Source: VAXT01 sp963827725 (lineage in GTDB: Bacteria > Actinomycetota > Thermoleophilia > Gaiellales > Gaiellaceae). Taken from it: a DNA stretch of 64,000 nucleotides. Positions within the stretch are counted from its first letter, which is position 1. Every line of letters begins with the position of its first letter. The translations under genes and the position numbers were made by a program. Under the pieces are notes generated by a model, which saw only the letters and a list, made by a program, of their open reading frames with translations, was not told where the DNA came from and searched no databases. Location of the stretch: contig CAWHBM010000001.1 in NCBI GenBank assembly GCA_963827725.1, positions 186,001 to 250,000 on the forward strand, in the 5' to 3' direction. Shown here one piece after another: positions 1 to 10,447 of the stretch.

Positions 1-237
1 CCGATGGAGACGAACCTCTACCACCTGACGGCTGAGCAGCGGAAGGAGCGCGGCATCGTCTCGCTCCCGGAAACGCTCGGCGAGGCGATCGACGCGTTGG
101 CGGAGTCCGAGCTCGCCAAGAAGGCGCTCGGCCCGCACATCTTCGACCGCTACATCGAGCTGAAGCGGAAGGAGTGGGACGACTACCGCGTCCAGCTCAC
201 GGACTGGGAGATGGACCGCTACTTGAGCGTGCTGTAA
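1..237 (+). CDS. glnA: Glutamine synthetase, C-terminal end (partial)
   Basis: Only the last 78 or so residues of the gene are in the window and the reading frame is open at the left edge. The visible tail contains LPETLGEAIDAL, ALGPHIFDRYIELK and EWDDYRVQLTDWE. These match the C-terminal helix region of type I glutamine synthetases, which form glutamine from glutamate, ammonia and ATP in the cytoplasm. The ATG at position 4 is an internal methionine, not a start. The gene ends in TAA and no strong terminator hairpin follows. No catalytic residue is visible, so the call rests on the tail alone. Confidence 0.85.
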   Translation, partial: PMETNLYHLTAEQRKERGIVSLPETLGEAIDALAESELAKKALGPHIFDRYIELKRKEWDDYRVQLTDWEMDRYLSVL

Positions 238-340
238 AAAAGTAGGAGAATCAAAGCCTTCACCGGTCCTCGCAGCTAGGCGAGCCGCGAGAGACCGCTG
301 ACGGCCGACTGCGGGCTGCTCTTAGGGCAGCTCGTAGTCG

Positions 341-598
341 TTACAGGAACGAAAGGACGGCGTCGCGGTCGACGTTCAGGCCGATGACGCCGCTCGATGA
401 GTCGATCTCGGAAATGGCGGCGGCCGGCACGAGGCGGCGGCGGCGCGAGAGGAATCCAGAAGAGCGGACAGAGATGGCGTCCGGGACATCCGGCGTGCTG
501 CCGTACATCGGCGCCTCGACGGTTCCGACGATGCGTCCCTTCACGTCGGCGACGAGGTAGCCGATCGTGCGGAGGAGGTCAGCGTGAGCAGGGCTCAT
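341..598 (-). CDS. Small PRC-barrel-like protein
   Basis: An 85-residue protein with a beta-rich pattern (GYLVADVKGRIVGTV, then DAISVRSS and RRRRLVPAAAISEID). This resembles PRC-barrel domains, which bind RNA or regulate photosynthetic and stress proteins in other bacteria. The ATG at 598 is preferred over a TTG nine bases further upstream. The gene is transcribed away from the sensor kinase at 737, so the 138 bases between them should hold both promoters. The function is not known and the family assignment rests on fold-like features only. Confidence 0.6.
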   Translation of the reverse strand: MSPAHADLLRTIGYLVADVKGRIVGTVEAPMYGSTPDVPDAISVRSSGFLSRRRRLVPAAAISEIDSSSGVIGLNVDRDAVLSFL

Positions 599-736
599 CA
601 GTTGCAACCTACCCAGGCGCTGTGACGGAAAAACTCGTAGCTCGTAAGGGAATTGTTAATCATCTCGGCCCGGGTTCGACCAGGTTCCCCGGCTCCCTTC
701 TTCGGGCCGGGTAGACCCTCTTCCTACAATCGACAT

Positions 737-2296
737 ATGGATGCTCCGGCCCGATACCTGCAGCTTCTGACCGAGACGATCGCGGCGGTCAATTCGACGC
801 TCGACCTCGAGGAGGTTCTCGGGCTCGTGGCCCGCAAGGTGGCGGAGGCGCTCGAGGCCGACGCGTGCTTCGTCTACCTGTACGACGAGCAGGCGGACGA
901 GCTCGTCCTGCGCGCGACGCACGGCACCCGGGTCGAGGAGATGACGCGCACGCCGCGGATGAGGCCGGGAGAGGGAATCACCGGATCGGCTGCGCAGGAG
1001 CGCTCGCCGATCATGATCGCGGGCCAGGCGCATCTCGACGAGCGGTTCAAGGCCTTCCCGAACCTGCCCGAGGACGAGTACGAATCGATCCTCGCCGTCC
1101 CGATCCTCTCCTCGCGTCCCTGGCCGGCGTCGGCTCCCGCCGGGCAGAGCCCGGCTCCGCCGCCGCCTGACGCCGCTGGCGGCACGGGGCTCTCCGGGCC
1201 CGTGCTAGGGAGCACTGTTCCCTCCGGCCCCGCACCGCCAGCGGCGCCCCAGGAACACGAGGAGGTCACCACTCGGCTACAGGGGGCCATGAATGTCCGG
1301 ACGATCGAGCCGCGCGAGTTCTCGGACGCGGAGATCGACCTCCTCGTCGCGATCGCGGCGCAGGTGGCCCAGACGATCGAGCACGCGAAGCTCTACGCGG
1401 ACGCGCAGGCGCGGGTCTCCGAGCTCGAGGCGCTGGCGAAGATCTCCGAGGCGGTCTCGGAATCGCTCTACCTCGAGGAGTCGCTCGAGGCGATCGTGAC
1501 GACGACGATGGAGGCCGTCGGTGCGACCGGAGCGGCTCTCGTCCTGGAGGACGGAGGGATCGCGTGGCCCGAGGGCCGGCCGGGCGCGCACGCGATCAGG
1601 CTGCCGCTTCGCTGGAAGCGCCGCGCGATCGGCGAGCTCGTGTGTGATCGCGATACGCCGTTCACCGAGCAAGAGCGTGCGCTCCTCACGTCGATCGCTC
1701 ACCACGCCGCGGTGGCACTCGAGCACGGCCGGGCCGTGATGCGAGGCGTCCTGGCTCAGGAGATCCATCACCGGGTCAAGAACAACCTGCAAACGGTTGC
1801 GTCGCTTCTGCGGTTGCAGGCGAACTCCGACGAGGTCGATCCGAAGAAGGCTCTCGAGGACTCCGTGAACCGGATCCTCGCGATCGCCGCGGTGCACGAG
1901 GTGCTCACCGAGCGCCGCGACGAGGAGGTCGAGCTCGACGAGCTCCTCGACAGGCTGCGTTCGATGCTCGTCCAGGGGTTGGGCGCCGACAAGCACGTCG
2001 AGACCGCGTTCGCGCAAGTCTCGCTCGCCGGCGGACGCGCGACCGCGCTTGCGCTCGTGTTCAGCGAGCTCCTGCAGAACGCTCTCGAACACGGCGGTGA
2101 CGCCGTCCGCGTCGAGCTGTCTCAGCGAAACGGCGAAGTCGTGCTCGCGATCGCAGACGACGGCAGCGGGATCACCGAGGATGCAGCAGGGACGGGTCTC
2201 TCGATCGTGCGTGCCCTCGTCCGCGACGAGCTGCGCGGCACTCTGAAGCTGAGCTCGAACGGTGGCCTGCGGGCCGAGGTGGTGTTTCCGGCGTGA
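737..2296 (+). CDS. pdtaS: GAF sensor histidine kinase, PdtaS-like
   Basis: A 519-residue cytoplasmic sensor kinase. A first GAF domain covers residues 10-210 and a second lies around 215-335. The HisKA_2 phosphoacceptor motif EIHHRVKNNLQ has its histidines near residues 344-345. The HATPase has an N box (NALEHGG) near 448 and a G box (DDGSG) near 475. This layout is that of PdtaS, which signals to an ANTAR-type RNA-binding antiterminator, and such a regulator (2613) lies two genes downstream. The ATG at 737 is chosen because the GAF homology starts soon after it. Oddly, the first GAF domain carries about 45 Ala/Pro-rich residues encoded by an inverted-repeat DNA element (1129-1250). The stop codon overlaps the next start. 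Confidence 0.88.
   Translation: MDAPARYLQLLTETIAAVNSTLDLEEVLGLVARKVAEALEADACFVYLYDEQADELVLRATHGTRVEEMTRTPRMRPGEGITGSAAQERSPIMIAGQAHLDERFKAFPNLPEDEYESILAVPILSSRPWPASAPAGQSPAPPPPDAAGGTGLSGPVLGSTVPSGPAPPAAPQEHEEVTTRLQGAMNVRTIEPREFSDAEIDLLVAIAAQVAQTIEHAKLYADAQARVSELEALAKISEAVSESLYLEESLEAIVTTTMEAVGATGAALVLEDGGIAWPEGRPGAHAIRLPLRWKRRAIGELVCDRDTPFTEQERALLTSIAHHAAVALEHGRAVMRGVLAQEIHHRVKNNLQTVASLLRLQANSDEVDPKKALEDSVNRILAIAAVHEVLTERRDEEVELDELLDRLRSMLVQGLGADKHVETAFAQVSLAGGRATALALVFSELLQNALEHGGDAVRVELSQRNGEVVLAIADDGSGITEDAAGTGLSIVRALVRDELRGTLKLSSNGGLRAEVVFPA
1129..1250. repeat. Palindromic element inserted in frame in the pdtaS GAF domain
   Basis: Two inverted repeats sit side by side. A small one has 7-base arms at 1139-1145 and 1149-1155. 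A large one has 22-base arms at 1169-1190 and 1227-1248 with only a few mismatches, and its loop contains a smaller AGGGA/TCCCT hairpin. The element interrupts the GAF sequence between ILAVPI and GAMNVRTIEPREF, where other GAF domains have only a short loop. It keeps the reading frame open and adds a Pro/Ala/Gly-rich insert. It resembles the coding palindromic elements known from Rickettsia in principle, but no relationship is claimed. Confidence 0.65.
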
Positions 2297-2607
2297 TGGA
2301 GCTCGAGAGCTACAGCTTCGTCCTGCTCAAGCGCGGCCCGCGTGCCTCGGAGTTTTCCGACGAGGAGCTCGAGGGGCTACAGAAGCAGCACCTCGCGCAT
2401 CTCGACGCGATGAGCGACCAGGGTGCGCTCGTCCTCGCTGGGCCGTTCTCCGACCAGCGGGACGATGCGATGCGCGGCTTCTGTCTCTACCGCACCGATC
2501 TTGAAGAGACGCGACGGCTCGCCGAGTCCGACCCATCGGTCAAAGCGGGACGGATGGCAGTCGAGGTCATGACCTGGTGGACAAAGCGCGGAGCACTATC
2601 GTCTTGA
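2296..2607 (+). CDS. YciI-like (YCII domain) protein
   Basis: About 103 residues in the pattern of the YCII dimeric alpha/beta-barrel family. It starts ELESYSFVLLKRGPRASEF, carries the conserved HLAHLDAMSDQGALVLAGPF core and ends with AGRMAVEVMTWW. The biochemical role of these proteins is generally unknown; some act on small aromatic compounds. Its ATG overlaps the pdtaS stop (TGATG), or a GTG three bases earlier is used. It overlaps the upstream reading frame of the ANTAR regulator, so it is translationally coupled in the sensor operon. Confidence 0.8.
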   Translation: MELESYSFVLLKRGPRASEFSDEELEGLQKQHLAHLDAMSDQGALVLAGPFSDQRDDAMRGFCLYRTDLEETRRLAESDPSVKAGRMAVEVMTWWTKRGALSS

Positions 2608-2612
2608 AGGCC

Positions 2613-3185
2613 ATGCGCGTCCTGATCGCCGAGGACGAGACGATCATCAGGCTCGACCTGAAGGCTCTCCTCGAGCGCGCGGGGCTCGAGGTCTGCGCAG
2701 AGGCGCGCGACGGCGAAGAGGCGGTCGAGCTCGCGCGCTCGGAGCAGCCCGACGTGGCGGTGCTCGACGTGAAGATGCCTCGCCTGGACGGGATCGAGGC
2801 GGCTCGCCGCATCCTGGACGAGCGCCCGATCCCGATCGTGATGCTGACCGCCTACGGCCAGGAGGAGCTCGTCTCGCGGGCCGTCGAGGCCGGTGTCTTC
2901 GGCTACCTCGTCAAGCCGTTTCGGGAGCAGGACCTGCTACCCGCGATCCACGCCGCCCGCGCCCGCCACGACGAGCTGACCGCGCTTCGCGAGGAGGCGG
3001 ACTCGCTCTCGGAGGCGCTCGCCGCGCGCAAGGTGATCGAACGGGCGAAGGGGCTGCTGATGGCGAAGGAGAGCTTGTCCGAGGACGAGGCCTTCGCCCG
3101 GCTCCGCAAGGCAAGCCAGGTCTCTGGCAGGCCCCTCAAGGTCGTCGCCGAGGCGGTGCTTGCGACCCTCGGGGCGGATGCTTGA
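2613..3185 (+). CDS. pdtaR: Response regulator with ANTAR RNA-binding domain, PdtaR-like
   Basis: A receiver domain (RVLIAEDETIIRLDL at the N-terminus, phosphoacceptor Asp near residue 52 in LDVKMP, Lys in YLVKPF) is followed by a coiled segment and an ANTAR domain (ERAKGLLMAKESLSEDEAF) near residues 128-185. ANTAR domains bind paired RNA hairpins and prevent transcription termination. With the HisKA_2 kinase at 737 this forms a PdtaS/PdtaR pair. ATG 2613 is chosen because receiver homology starts immediately. A GTG at 2577 would add twelve residues of no known homology. About 190 residues is normal for the family. Confidence 0.9.
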   Translation: MRVLIAEDETIIRLDLKALLERAGLEVCAEARDGEEAVELARSEQPDVAVLDVKMPRLDGIEAARRILDERPIPIVMLTAYGQEELVSRAVEAGVFGYLVKPFREQDLLPAIHAARARHDELTALREEADSLSEALAARKVIERAKGLLMAKESLSEDEAFARLRKASQVSGRPLKVVAEAVLATLGADA

Positions 3186-3208
3186 CGGCGTAGCGACAAT
3201 GACACGCT

Positions 3209-3994
3209 GTGCGAATCCTCCACTCACCTCGCTGGCGCCGCCGGCTCATCTGGCTGTCGATCCCGATCTTGATCGTGCCGCTGGTCTACCTCGGGGTGCA
3301 CTACTCGAACCCGGGTGACCCGGGCAATCCCACCGGGCCTGAGGGCTCCTTCCCGGTGGATCCGACGACCGCGCCTTTCACTGCTGCGAAGCGACAGGCG
3401 GTGAGGCCGGTGCTCAGGGAGTTCATCAAGTCGGCCGTCGCGCGCGAGGATGTCTCGCGCTCGTGGGACCTCGCCGGGCCGAGCCTCAGGCAGGGCCTGA
3501 CGCGGAGGCAGTGGAACAGCGGCCAGTTGCCCGTCGTGCCGTTTCCCGCCGCGGACCGCGGCCTGGGGACCTGGAGCCTCGTCCAGTACTCGTACACGGA
3601 CGCGGTGGGGCTCGAGGTCTTCCTCTTCCCTAAGCCCGACTCCGGCTATTCGGCGGTGACGGCCGACGTCGAGCTCGTCAGGACGAAGGACGGAGAGTGG
3701 AAGGTCGACTACTGGTTGCCGAAGAGGTTTCACGGCCCGCCCGACCTCTCGGCAGCGGAGGAGAAGAAGGCGGCCGCCGAGGCCAAGCGCGCCGCGAGGG
3801 CGGAGCCCAGGGACCGAGCCCGCACTGCAGAGCCTTTCCGCCCGGAGCAGGGGCGGCTGGGAGGCTACTGGTGGGCTCTTCCACTCGGCTTGCTGTCTCT
3901 GATCTTCGTCGTCCCGGCTCTGATCGTGTTCGGCGTGTGGTACCGGAACCGCCGGGCGCACCAGGCGTACCTCCGCTCGAGCGCCGAGCGCTAA
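3209..3994 (+). CDS. Hypothetical protein with two membrane segments
   Basis: A 261-residue protein starting at GTG. One hydrophobic helix is at residues 13-31 and a second at about 222-246 (YWWALPLGLLSLIFVVPALI), with a soluble domain between them. The soluble part ends in an Ala/Lys/Arg/Glu-rich charged linker (about residues 175-210). The middle region (RPVLREFIKSAVAREDVSRSWDLAGPSLRQG) has the pattern of small extracytoplasmic domains found in other actinobacteria. No function is recognised. It lies 23 bases after pdtaR and converges on the ABC-F gene with an 8-base gap. Confidence 0.7.
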   Translation: MRILHSPRWRRRLIWLSIPILIVPLVYLGVHYSNPGDPGNPTGPEGSFPVDPTTAPFTAAKRQAVRPVLREFIKSAVAREDVSRSWDLAGPSLRQGLTRRQWNSGQLPVVPFPAADRGLGTWSLVQYSYTDAVGLEVFLFPKPDSGYSAVTADVELVRTKDGEWKVDYWLPKRFHGPPDLSAAEEKKAAAEAKRAARAEPRDRARTAEPFRPEQGRLGGYWWALPLGLLSLIFVVPALIVFGVWYRNRRAHQAYLRSSAER

Positions 3995-4002
3995 CCCTCT
4001 AG

Positions 4003-5880
<1,878 letters not shown>

Positions 5881-5981
5881 TCCCTAAGCGTAGAGGTGCG
5901 GATTCGCAGATCTGGCGCGAAGGCGGCACAGACGTGCCTCAACTGCCGCGGTACGCTCGCAGCGGGTGGCGGGTGGACCTC

Positions 5982-6000
5982 TCCCCACCCAGGGTGGGGA
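5982..6000. promoter_or_regulatory. Perfect palindrome upstream of the tkt gene
   Basis: TCCCCACCC and GGGTGGGGA form a perfect inverted repeat of 9-base arms around a single A. It sits 52 bases upstream of the transketolase ATG in the divergent gap between the ABC-F gene and tkt. It could be a repressor operator for the pentose phosphate cluster or a hairpin in the leader RNA. No factor can be assigned. Confidence 0.4.
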
Positions 6001-6051
6001 TATTGGGCCGGCTCGCGCGCGTGGGCCGGATTATGTGAAGCTTCGGCGGCC

Positions 6052-8263
6052 ATGAGCACCGACCTAGACGTCCTGTCTGTCAACACGATCAGGACGCTGG
6101 CGATCGACGCCGTCCAGGCGGCGAACTCGGGCCATCCGGGGACGCCGATGGCGATGGCGCCCGTGGCCTACACGCTCTGGCAACGGTTCCTGCGCTTCGA
6201 TCCTGACGACCCGATCTGGCCGAACCGGGACCGCTACGTGCACTCGATGGGTCACGCCTCGACGCTCCTCTACGCCCTCCTCCACCTGAGCGCCGTCAAG
6301 GCAGTCAATCCCGCCTACGAGACCCTCGGCGAGCTCACGGTCCCGCTCGACGACCTGAAGCGGTTCCGCCAGCTCGACTCGAAGTGCCCGGGACATCCCG
6401 AGTACCGGTGGACCTCGGGGATCGAGACGACTACTGGCCCGCTGGGCGCCGGCGTCGCGACTTCGGTCGGGATGGCGATCGCGGGCCTCTGGCAGGCCGC
6501 CTACTTCAACCAGCCGGGGTACGAGCTCTTCGACTACGACGTCTACGCGCTCGGCGGCGACGGCGACATGATGGAAGGCATCTCCAGCGAAGCCGCCTCG
6601 CTGGCCGGGCATCTCAAGCTCTCGAACCTCTGCTGGATCTACGACAACAACAAGATCACGATCGAGGGGAACACGGCTCTCGCGTTCTCCGAGGACGTCG
6701 CCACGCGCTTCATCGCCTATGGCTGGAACGTCACGCGCGTCGGCGACGCGAACGACCTCGAGATGCTCACCCGCGCCTTCGAGACGTTCAAGAAGGAGGA
6801 CGAGCGGCCCACGCTCATCATCGTCGACAGTCACATCGGCTGGGGCGCCCCCTCCAAGCAGGACACGAGCGCTGCGCACGGCGAACCGCTCGGCGAGGAC
6901 GAGATCCGCGCCACGAAGCGCAACTACGGCTGGCCCGAGGACGCCCAGTTCCTCGTCCCAGACGGCGTGCTGGAGCACTTCGCCGACGGCATCGGCAAGC
7001 GCGGCCAGGACGCGCGCAAGAACTGGCTCGAGCTCTACAACTCCTATTCGAGCGAGCATCCTGATCTCGCCGATCAGCTTCTGAAGATGCAGCGGCGCGA
7101 GCTCCCTGACGGCTGGGACAGCGATCTGCCTGAGTTCGAGCCCGACGAGAAGGGGGTGGCAGGGCGCGACGCGTCCGCTCAGGTCCTGAACGCGATTGCC
7201 CAGAACGTCCCCTGGCTGATCGGGGGCGCCGCCGATCTCGCGCCGTCGACGAAGACGCGGCTCACCTTCGAAGGCGCCGGAGACTTCTCAGCGGAGGACC
7301 CAAGCGGACGGAACCTGCACCTCGGCGTCCGTGAGCACGCGATGGGCGCGATCGTGAACGGGCTCTCGCTCTCGAAGATCCGGGCTTACGGCTCCGGCTT
7401 CCTCATCTTCTCGGACTACGGCCGCTCGCCGATCCGCCTCGCGGCGATCATGGAGATCCCTGCCATCTACATCTTCACTCACGACTCGATCGGGGTCGGG
7501 GAAGACGGTCCGACCCACCAGCCGATCGAGCACCTGGCCTCGCTGCGCGCAATGCCGGGGCTGATCACGCTCCGTCCGGGCGACGCGAACGAGGTCGCGG
7601 AGGCGTGGCGCCTGATCATGGAGACCCAGCACGATCCCGTCGCGCTCGTACTCTCCCGGCAGAACATGCCGACCCTCGACCGCACGAAGTACGCCTCGGC
7701 CGAGGGGCTGCGCCAGGGCGCCTACGTCCTCGCCGGCGCAGACGACGAGCCCGAGGTCATCCTGCTCGCGACCGGCACGGAGGTCGGCCTGGCGGTCGGC
7801 GCCTACGAGCAGCTCGTGGCCGAGGGTGTGCGCGCCCGCGTCGTGAGCATGCCTTCCTGGGAGCTCTATCGAGCGCCAGCCGGTCGAGTACCGCGACCAG
7901 GTGCTGCCGCCGCAAGTGACGGCGCGCGTCTCGGTCGAACAGGCTTCGACCTTCGGCTGGGAGCGCTACGTCGGCTTGTCCGGCCACATGGTGGGCATGA
8001 CGACGTTCGGCGCCTCGGCGCCGCTCAAGGATCTTCAGACGAAGTTCGGCTTCACGCCCGACGCGCTCGTCGCAGCCGCCAAAGCTCAGCTCGACGCGAC
8101 GGCAGCTCCGAGCCGTTTCGACGACCTGACGCGCCGCCGCCACGATGTGCTCGGCGTCGATGCCGGCCGCTGCCAGCAGCTCCTCCGGCTTCCCCGAGGT
8201 GGGCATCTCGCGCACGGCGAGCTTCACGACGCGTGGCCGCTCGTCCGTGTCGGCGAACGCTGA
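6052..8263 (+). CDS. tkt: Transketolase (frameshifted, no proper stop)
   Basis: Transketolase of the pentose phosphate pathway, moving two-carbon ketol units with thiamine diphosphate. The start (ATG 6052) leads into NTIRTLAIDAVQAANSGHPG. The ThDP-binding motif is GGDGDMMEGISSEAASLAGH. The pyrimidine and C-terminal domains follow (FTHDSIGVGEDGPTHQPIEH, LILATGTEV-like). The frame breaks at an extra base near 7868: after SMPSWEL the sequence resumes as ERQPVEYRDQVLPPQVTARVSVEQASTFGW in the next frame. The conserved part ends near 8100 (AAKAQLDA) without a stop, and translation would run into the opposing transketolase to 8263. Either the junction is misassembled or both tails were fused by deletion. 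Confidence 0.85.
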
Positions 8264-9949
8264 GAGCACGGCCTCGCCGAGGCCGCCCTCGGGCCAGTGG
8301 TCCTCGGCGGTCACGAAGCGCCCGCCGGTGGCCTCGGCCGCCGCGCGAAGCGTGTCGACGTCGATCGGCTTCACCGAGTAGAGGTCGATCACGCGGGCGT
8401 TGACGCCTTCCTCGGCGAGCGTGTCCGCGGCTTTCAGCGCCTCGTGCAGCGTGATCCCGGCGCCGACGATCGTCACCTCGTCATTGTCGGAGGAGCGGAC
8501 GACCTTGCAACCGCCGACGGGGAAGTCCTCGTCCGGCCCGTAGATGACCGGCGTGGCGGCACGGGTCGTTCGGATGTACGAGATCCCGCCGAGGTCGACC
8601 ATGGCCTCGACGAGCTTGGCCGTTTGATTCGCGTCCGAGGGATAGAGGACCGTGGAGCTGTGGACGGCCCGGAAAGCCGCCAGATCTTCGAGCGCCATCT
8701 GCGACGGGCCGTCCTCGCCGATCGAGACGCCGGCGTGCGAGCCGGAGAGCTTGATCTCCGCGCGGCTGATCGCCGCCATGCGCACGAAGTCGTAGGCACG
8801 CGTGAAGAACGCGGCGAACGTCGATGCGAACGGCTTCCACTTGCGCACCTGGATTCCGACGGCCGCCGCGACCAGCTGCTGCTCGGCGATGAACATCTCG
8901 AAGTACCGATCGGGGTGAGCCTTGGCGAAGACCTCCGCGTAGGTCGAGTTCGAGACCTCGCCGTCGAGCGCCACGACATCACCGCGGCCGTCGCCGAGCG
9001 CCTTGAGTGCGTCACCGTATGCCCTGCGCGTCGCGACCTCCTCGCCGAGCTCCCAGGTCGGTAGCTCGAGCGGGCCGGTCTCGAACACGTGAGGCTCGCC
9101 CTCGATCTCTGGCTTGGCGACGTCAATCACGATGTTGCGGATGCCGCCGAGCTCCTCGATTGCGCCTTCGGGATCGTCGAGAGCCTTTCCGTGCCAGTTC
9201 TCCTGGTTCTCGACCGCCTTCACGCCCTTGCCCTTGACCGTCTTCGCGACGATCACCGACGGTTGCTCCTTCGTCGCGATCGCTTCCGCGTAGGCCCGGT
9301 CGATCGCCTCGACGTCGTGTCCGTCGATCTCGATCGTGTGCCAGCCGAAGGCCTCGGCCCGCTTCGCGTACGAGTCGAGATCCCACCCGTGCATGGTCTC
9401 GCCGCGCTGGCCGAGCCGGTTGACGTCGATGATCGCCGTCAGGTTGTCGAGCTTCTCGTAGGCGGCGTGTTCGAAGGCCTCCCACATCGAGCCTTCCGCC
9501 ATCTCGCTGTCGCCACACAGCGTCCAGACCCGGTACGGAAGACGGTCGAGCCGCTTGCCGGCGAGCGCGATGCCGACGGAGAAGGGAAGACCTTGCCCGA
9601 GTGACCCGGTGGCGACGTCGACCCAGGGGATGATCGGCGTCGGATGCCCTTCGAAGCGGCTGCCGAACTTGCGGAAGCTGAGCAGCTCCTCGTCCGTGAT
9701 CGCTCCTGCGGCCTTGAAAAGTGAGTAGACGAGAGGCGAGGCATGGCCCTTGGAGAAGACGACGTGGTCATTCCTCGGGTCGTCGGGGGTGTCGAAGTCG
9801 TAGTGGAGGTAGTTCGCATACAGCACGGCCATCAGGTCGGCTGCAGACATCGACGAGGTGGGATGTCCCGAGCTCGTGACAGCGGCTGCCCTCACCGAGT
9901 CGACGCGGAGCTGCTGCCCCAGCTCGCGCCATAGCTCTGAGTCGCTCAT
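7757..9949 (-). CDS. Second transketolase, TKT clade resembling animal enzymes
   Basis: A full transketolase distinct from the one at 6052. It starts WRELGQQLRVDSVRAAAVTS, SGHPTSSMSAADLMAVLY. The ThDP motif is LCGDSEMAEGSMWEAFEHA and the pyrimidine domain contains SHAGVSIGEDGPSQMALEDLA. It has the shorter architecture (about 610 conserved residues) seen in animal-type TKT. The conserved protein ends near 8113 (HIVAAARQVVETA). The frame then stays open to 7757 through sequence antisense to the other tkt, so the natural stop is missing. Start ATG 9949 fits the family. It may serve a different pentose or ketose substrate, but that cannot be read from sequence. Confidence 0.85.
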   Translation of the reverse strand: MSDSELWRELGQQLRVDSVRAAAVTSSGHPTSSMSAADLMAVLYANYLHYDFDTPDDPRNDHVVFSKGHASPLVYSLFKAAGAITDEELLSFRKFGSRFEGHPTPIIPWVDVATGSLGQGLPFSVGIALAGKRLDRLPYRVWTLCGDSEMAEGSMWEAFEHAAYEKLDNLTAIIDVNRLGQRGETMHGWDLDSYAKRAEAFGWHTIEIDGHDVEAIDRAYAEAIATKEQPSVIVAKTVKGKGVKAVENQENWHGKALDDPEGAIEELGGIRNIVIDVAKPEIEGEPHVFETGPLELPTWELGEEVATRRAYGDALKALGDGRGDVVALDGEVSNSTYAEVFAKAHPDRYFEMFIAEQQLVAAAVGIQVRKWKPFASTFAAFFTRAYDFVRMAAISRAEIKLSGSHAGVSIGEDGPSQMALEDLAAFRAVHSSTVLYPSDANQTAKLVEAMVDLGGISYIRTTRAATPVIYGPDEDFPVGGCKVVRSSDNDEVTIVGAGITLHEALKAADTLAEEGVNARVIDLYSVKPIDVDTLRAAAEATGGRFVTAEDHWPEGGLGEAVLSAFADTDERPRVVKLAVREMPTSGKPEELLAAAGIDAEHIVAAARQVVETARSCRRVELSFGGCDERVGREAELRLKILERRRGAERRHAHHVAGQADVALPAEGRSLFDRDARRHLRRQHLVAVLDRLALDRAPRKACSRRGRAHPRPRAARRRRPPGRPPCRSRAG

Positions 9950-9994
9950 CGGGTTAACCTAACGGGTTGTGGAGGGTGCGCAAGTGCAGATCCC

Positions 9995-10447
9995 ATGAAG
10001 GTCGCTGCGGCCTTCGACCATCGAGGCGTCAAGCTCCGCGAGCGCGTGCTCGAAGAAATCGTCCGCGCAGGCCACGAGCCGGTTGACCTGGGCACGAATG
10101 CACCCGAGCCGAAGATCGACTATCCCGACAAGGCCCGGGAGATCGGCGAGACGATTCAGACGGGTGCGGCCGAGCGGGGTGTCCTGGTCTGCGGCTCCGG
10201 CGTCGGGGCTTCGATCGCGGCGTGCAAAGTCGACGGGATCCGCGCGGCCATCTGTCACGACACGTACTCGGCGCACCAGGGCGTCGAGCACGACGATATG
10301 AACGTGATCTGCCTCGGCTCCGAGATAGTCGGCGCCGAGCTCGCCGGAGAGCTGGTGCGCGCCTTTCTGGGCGCGAAGTTCGACGGCGGAGAACGGTACG
10401 TGCGTAGGTTGGAGAAGATCGAAGAAATGGAGAAGGCACATGGGTAA
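9995..10447 (+). CDS. rpiB: Ribose-5-phosphate isomerase B
   Basis: 150 residues of the RpiB/LacAB fold: MKVAAAFDHRGVKLRERV, the DLGT and DYPDKA motifs, the active-site segment GVLVCGSGVGASIAACKVDGIRAA with its catalytic Cys, then HDTYSAHQGVEHDDMNVICLGS. The enzyme interconverts ribose 5-phosphate and ribulose 5-phosphate. It heads the plus-strand run rpiB-tal-pgi-gnd-zwf-opcA and lies 45 bases from the divergent transketolase start. Its last eight bases overlap the transaldolase start, so the two are probably translationally coupled. Confidence 0.95.
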   Translation: MKVAAAFDHRGVKLRERVLEEIVRAGHEPVDLGTNAPEPKIDYPDKAREIGETIQTGAAERGVLVCGSGVGASIAACKVDGIRAAICHDTYSAHQGVEHDDMNVICLGSEIVGAELAGELVRAFLGAKFDGGERYVRRLEKIEEMEKAHG

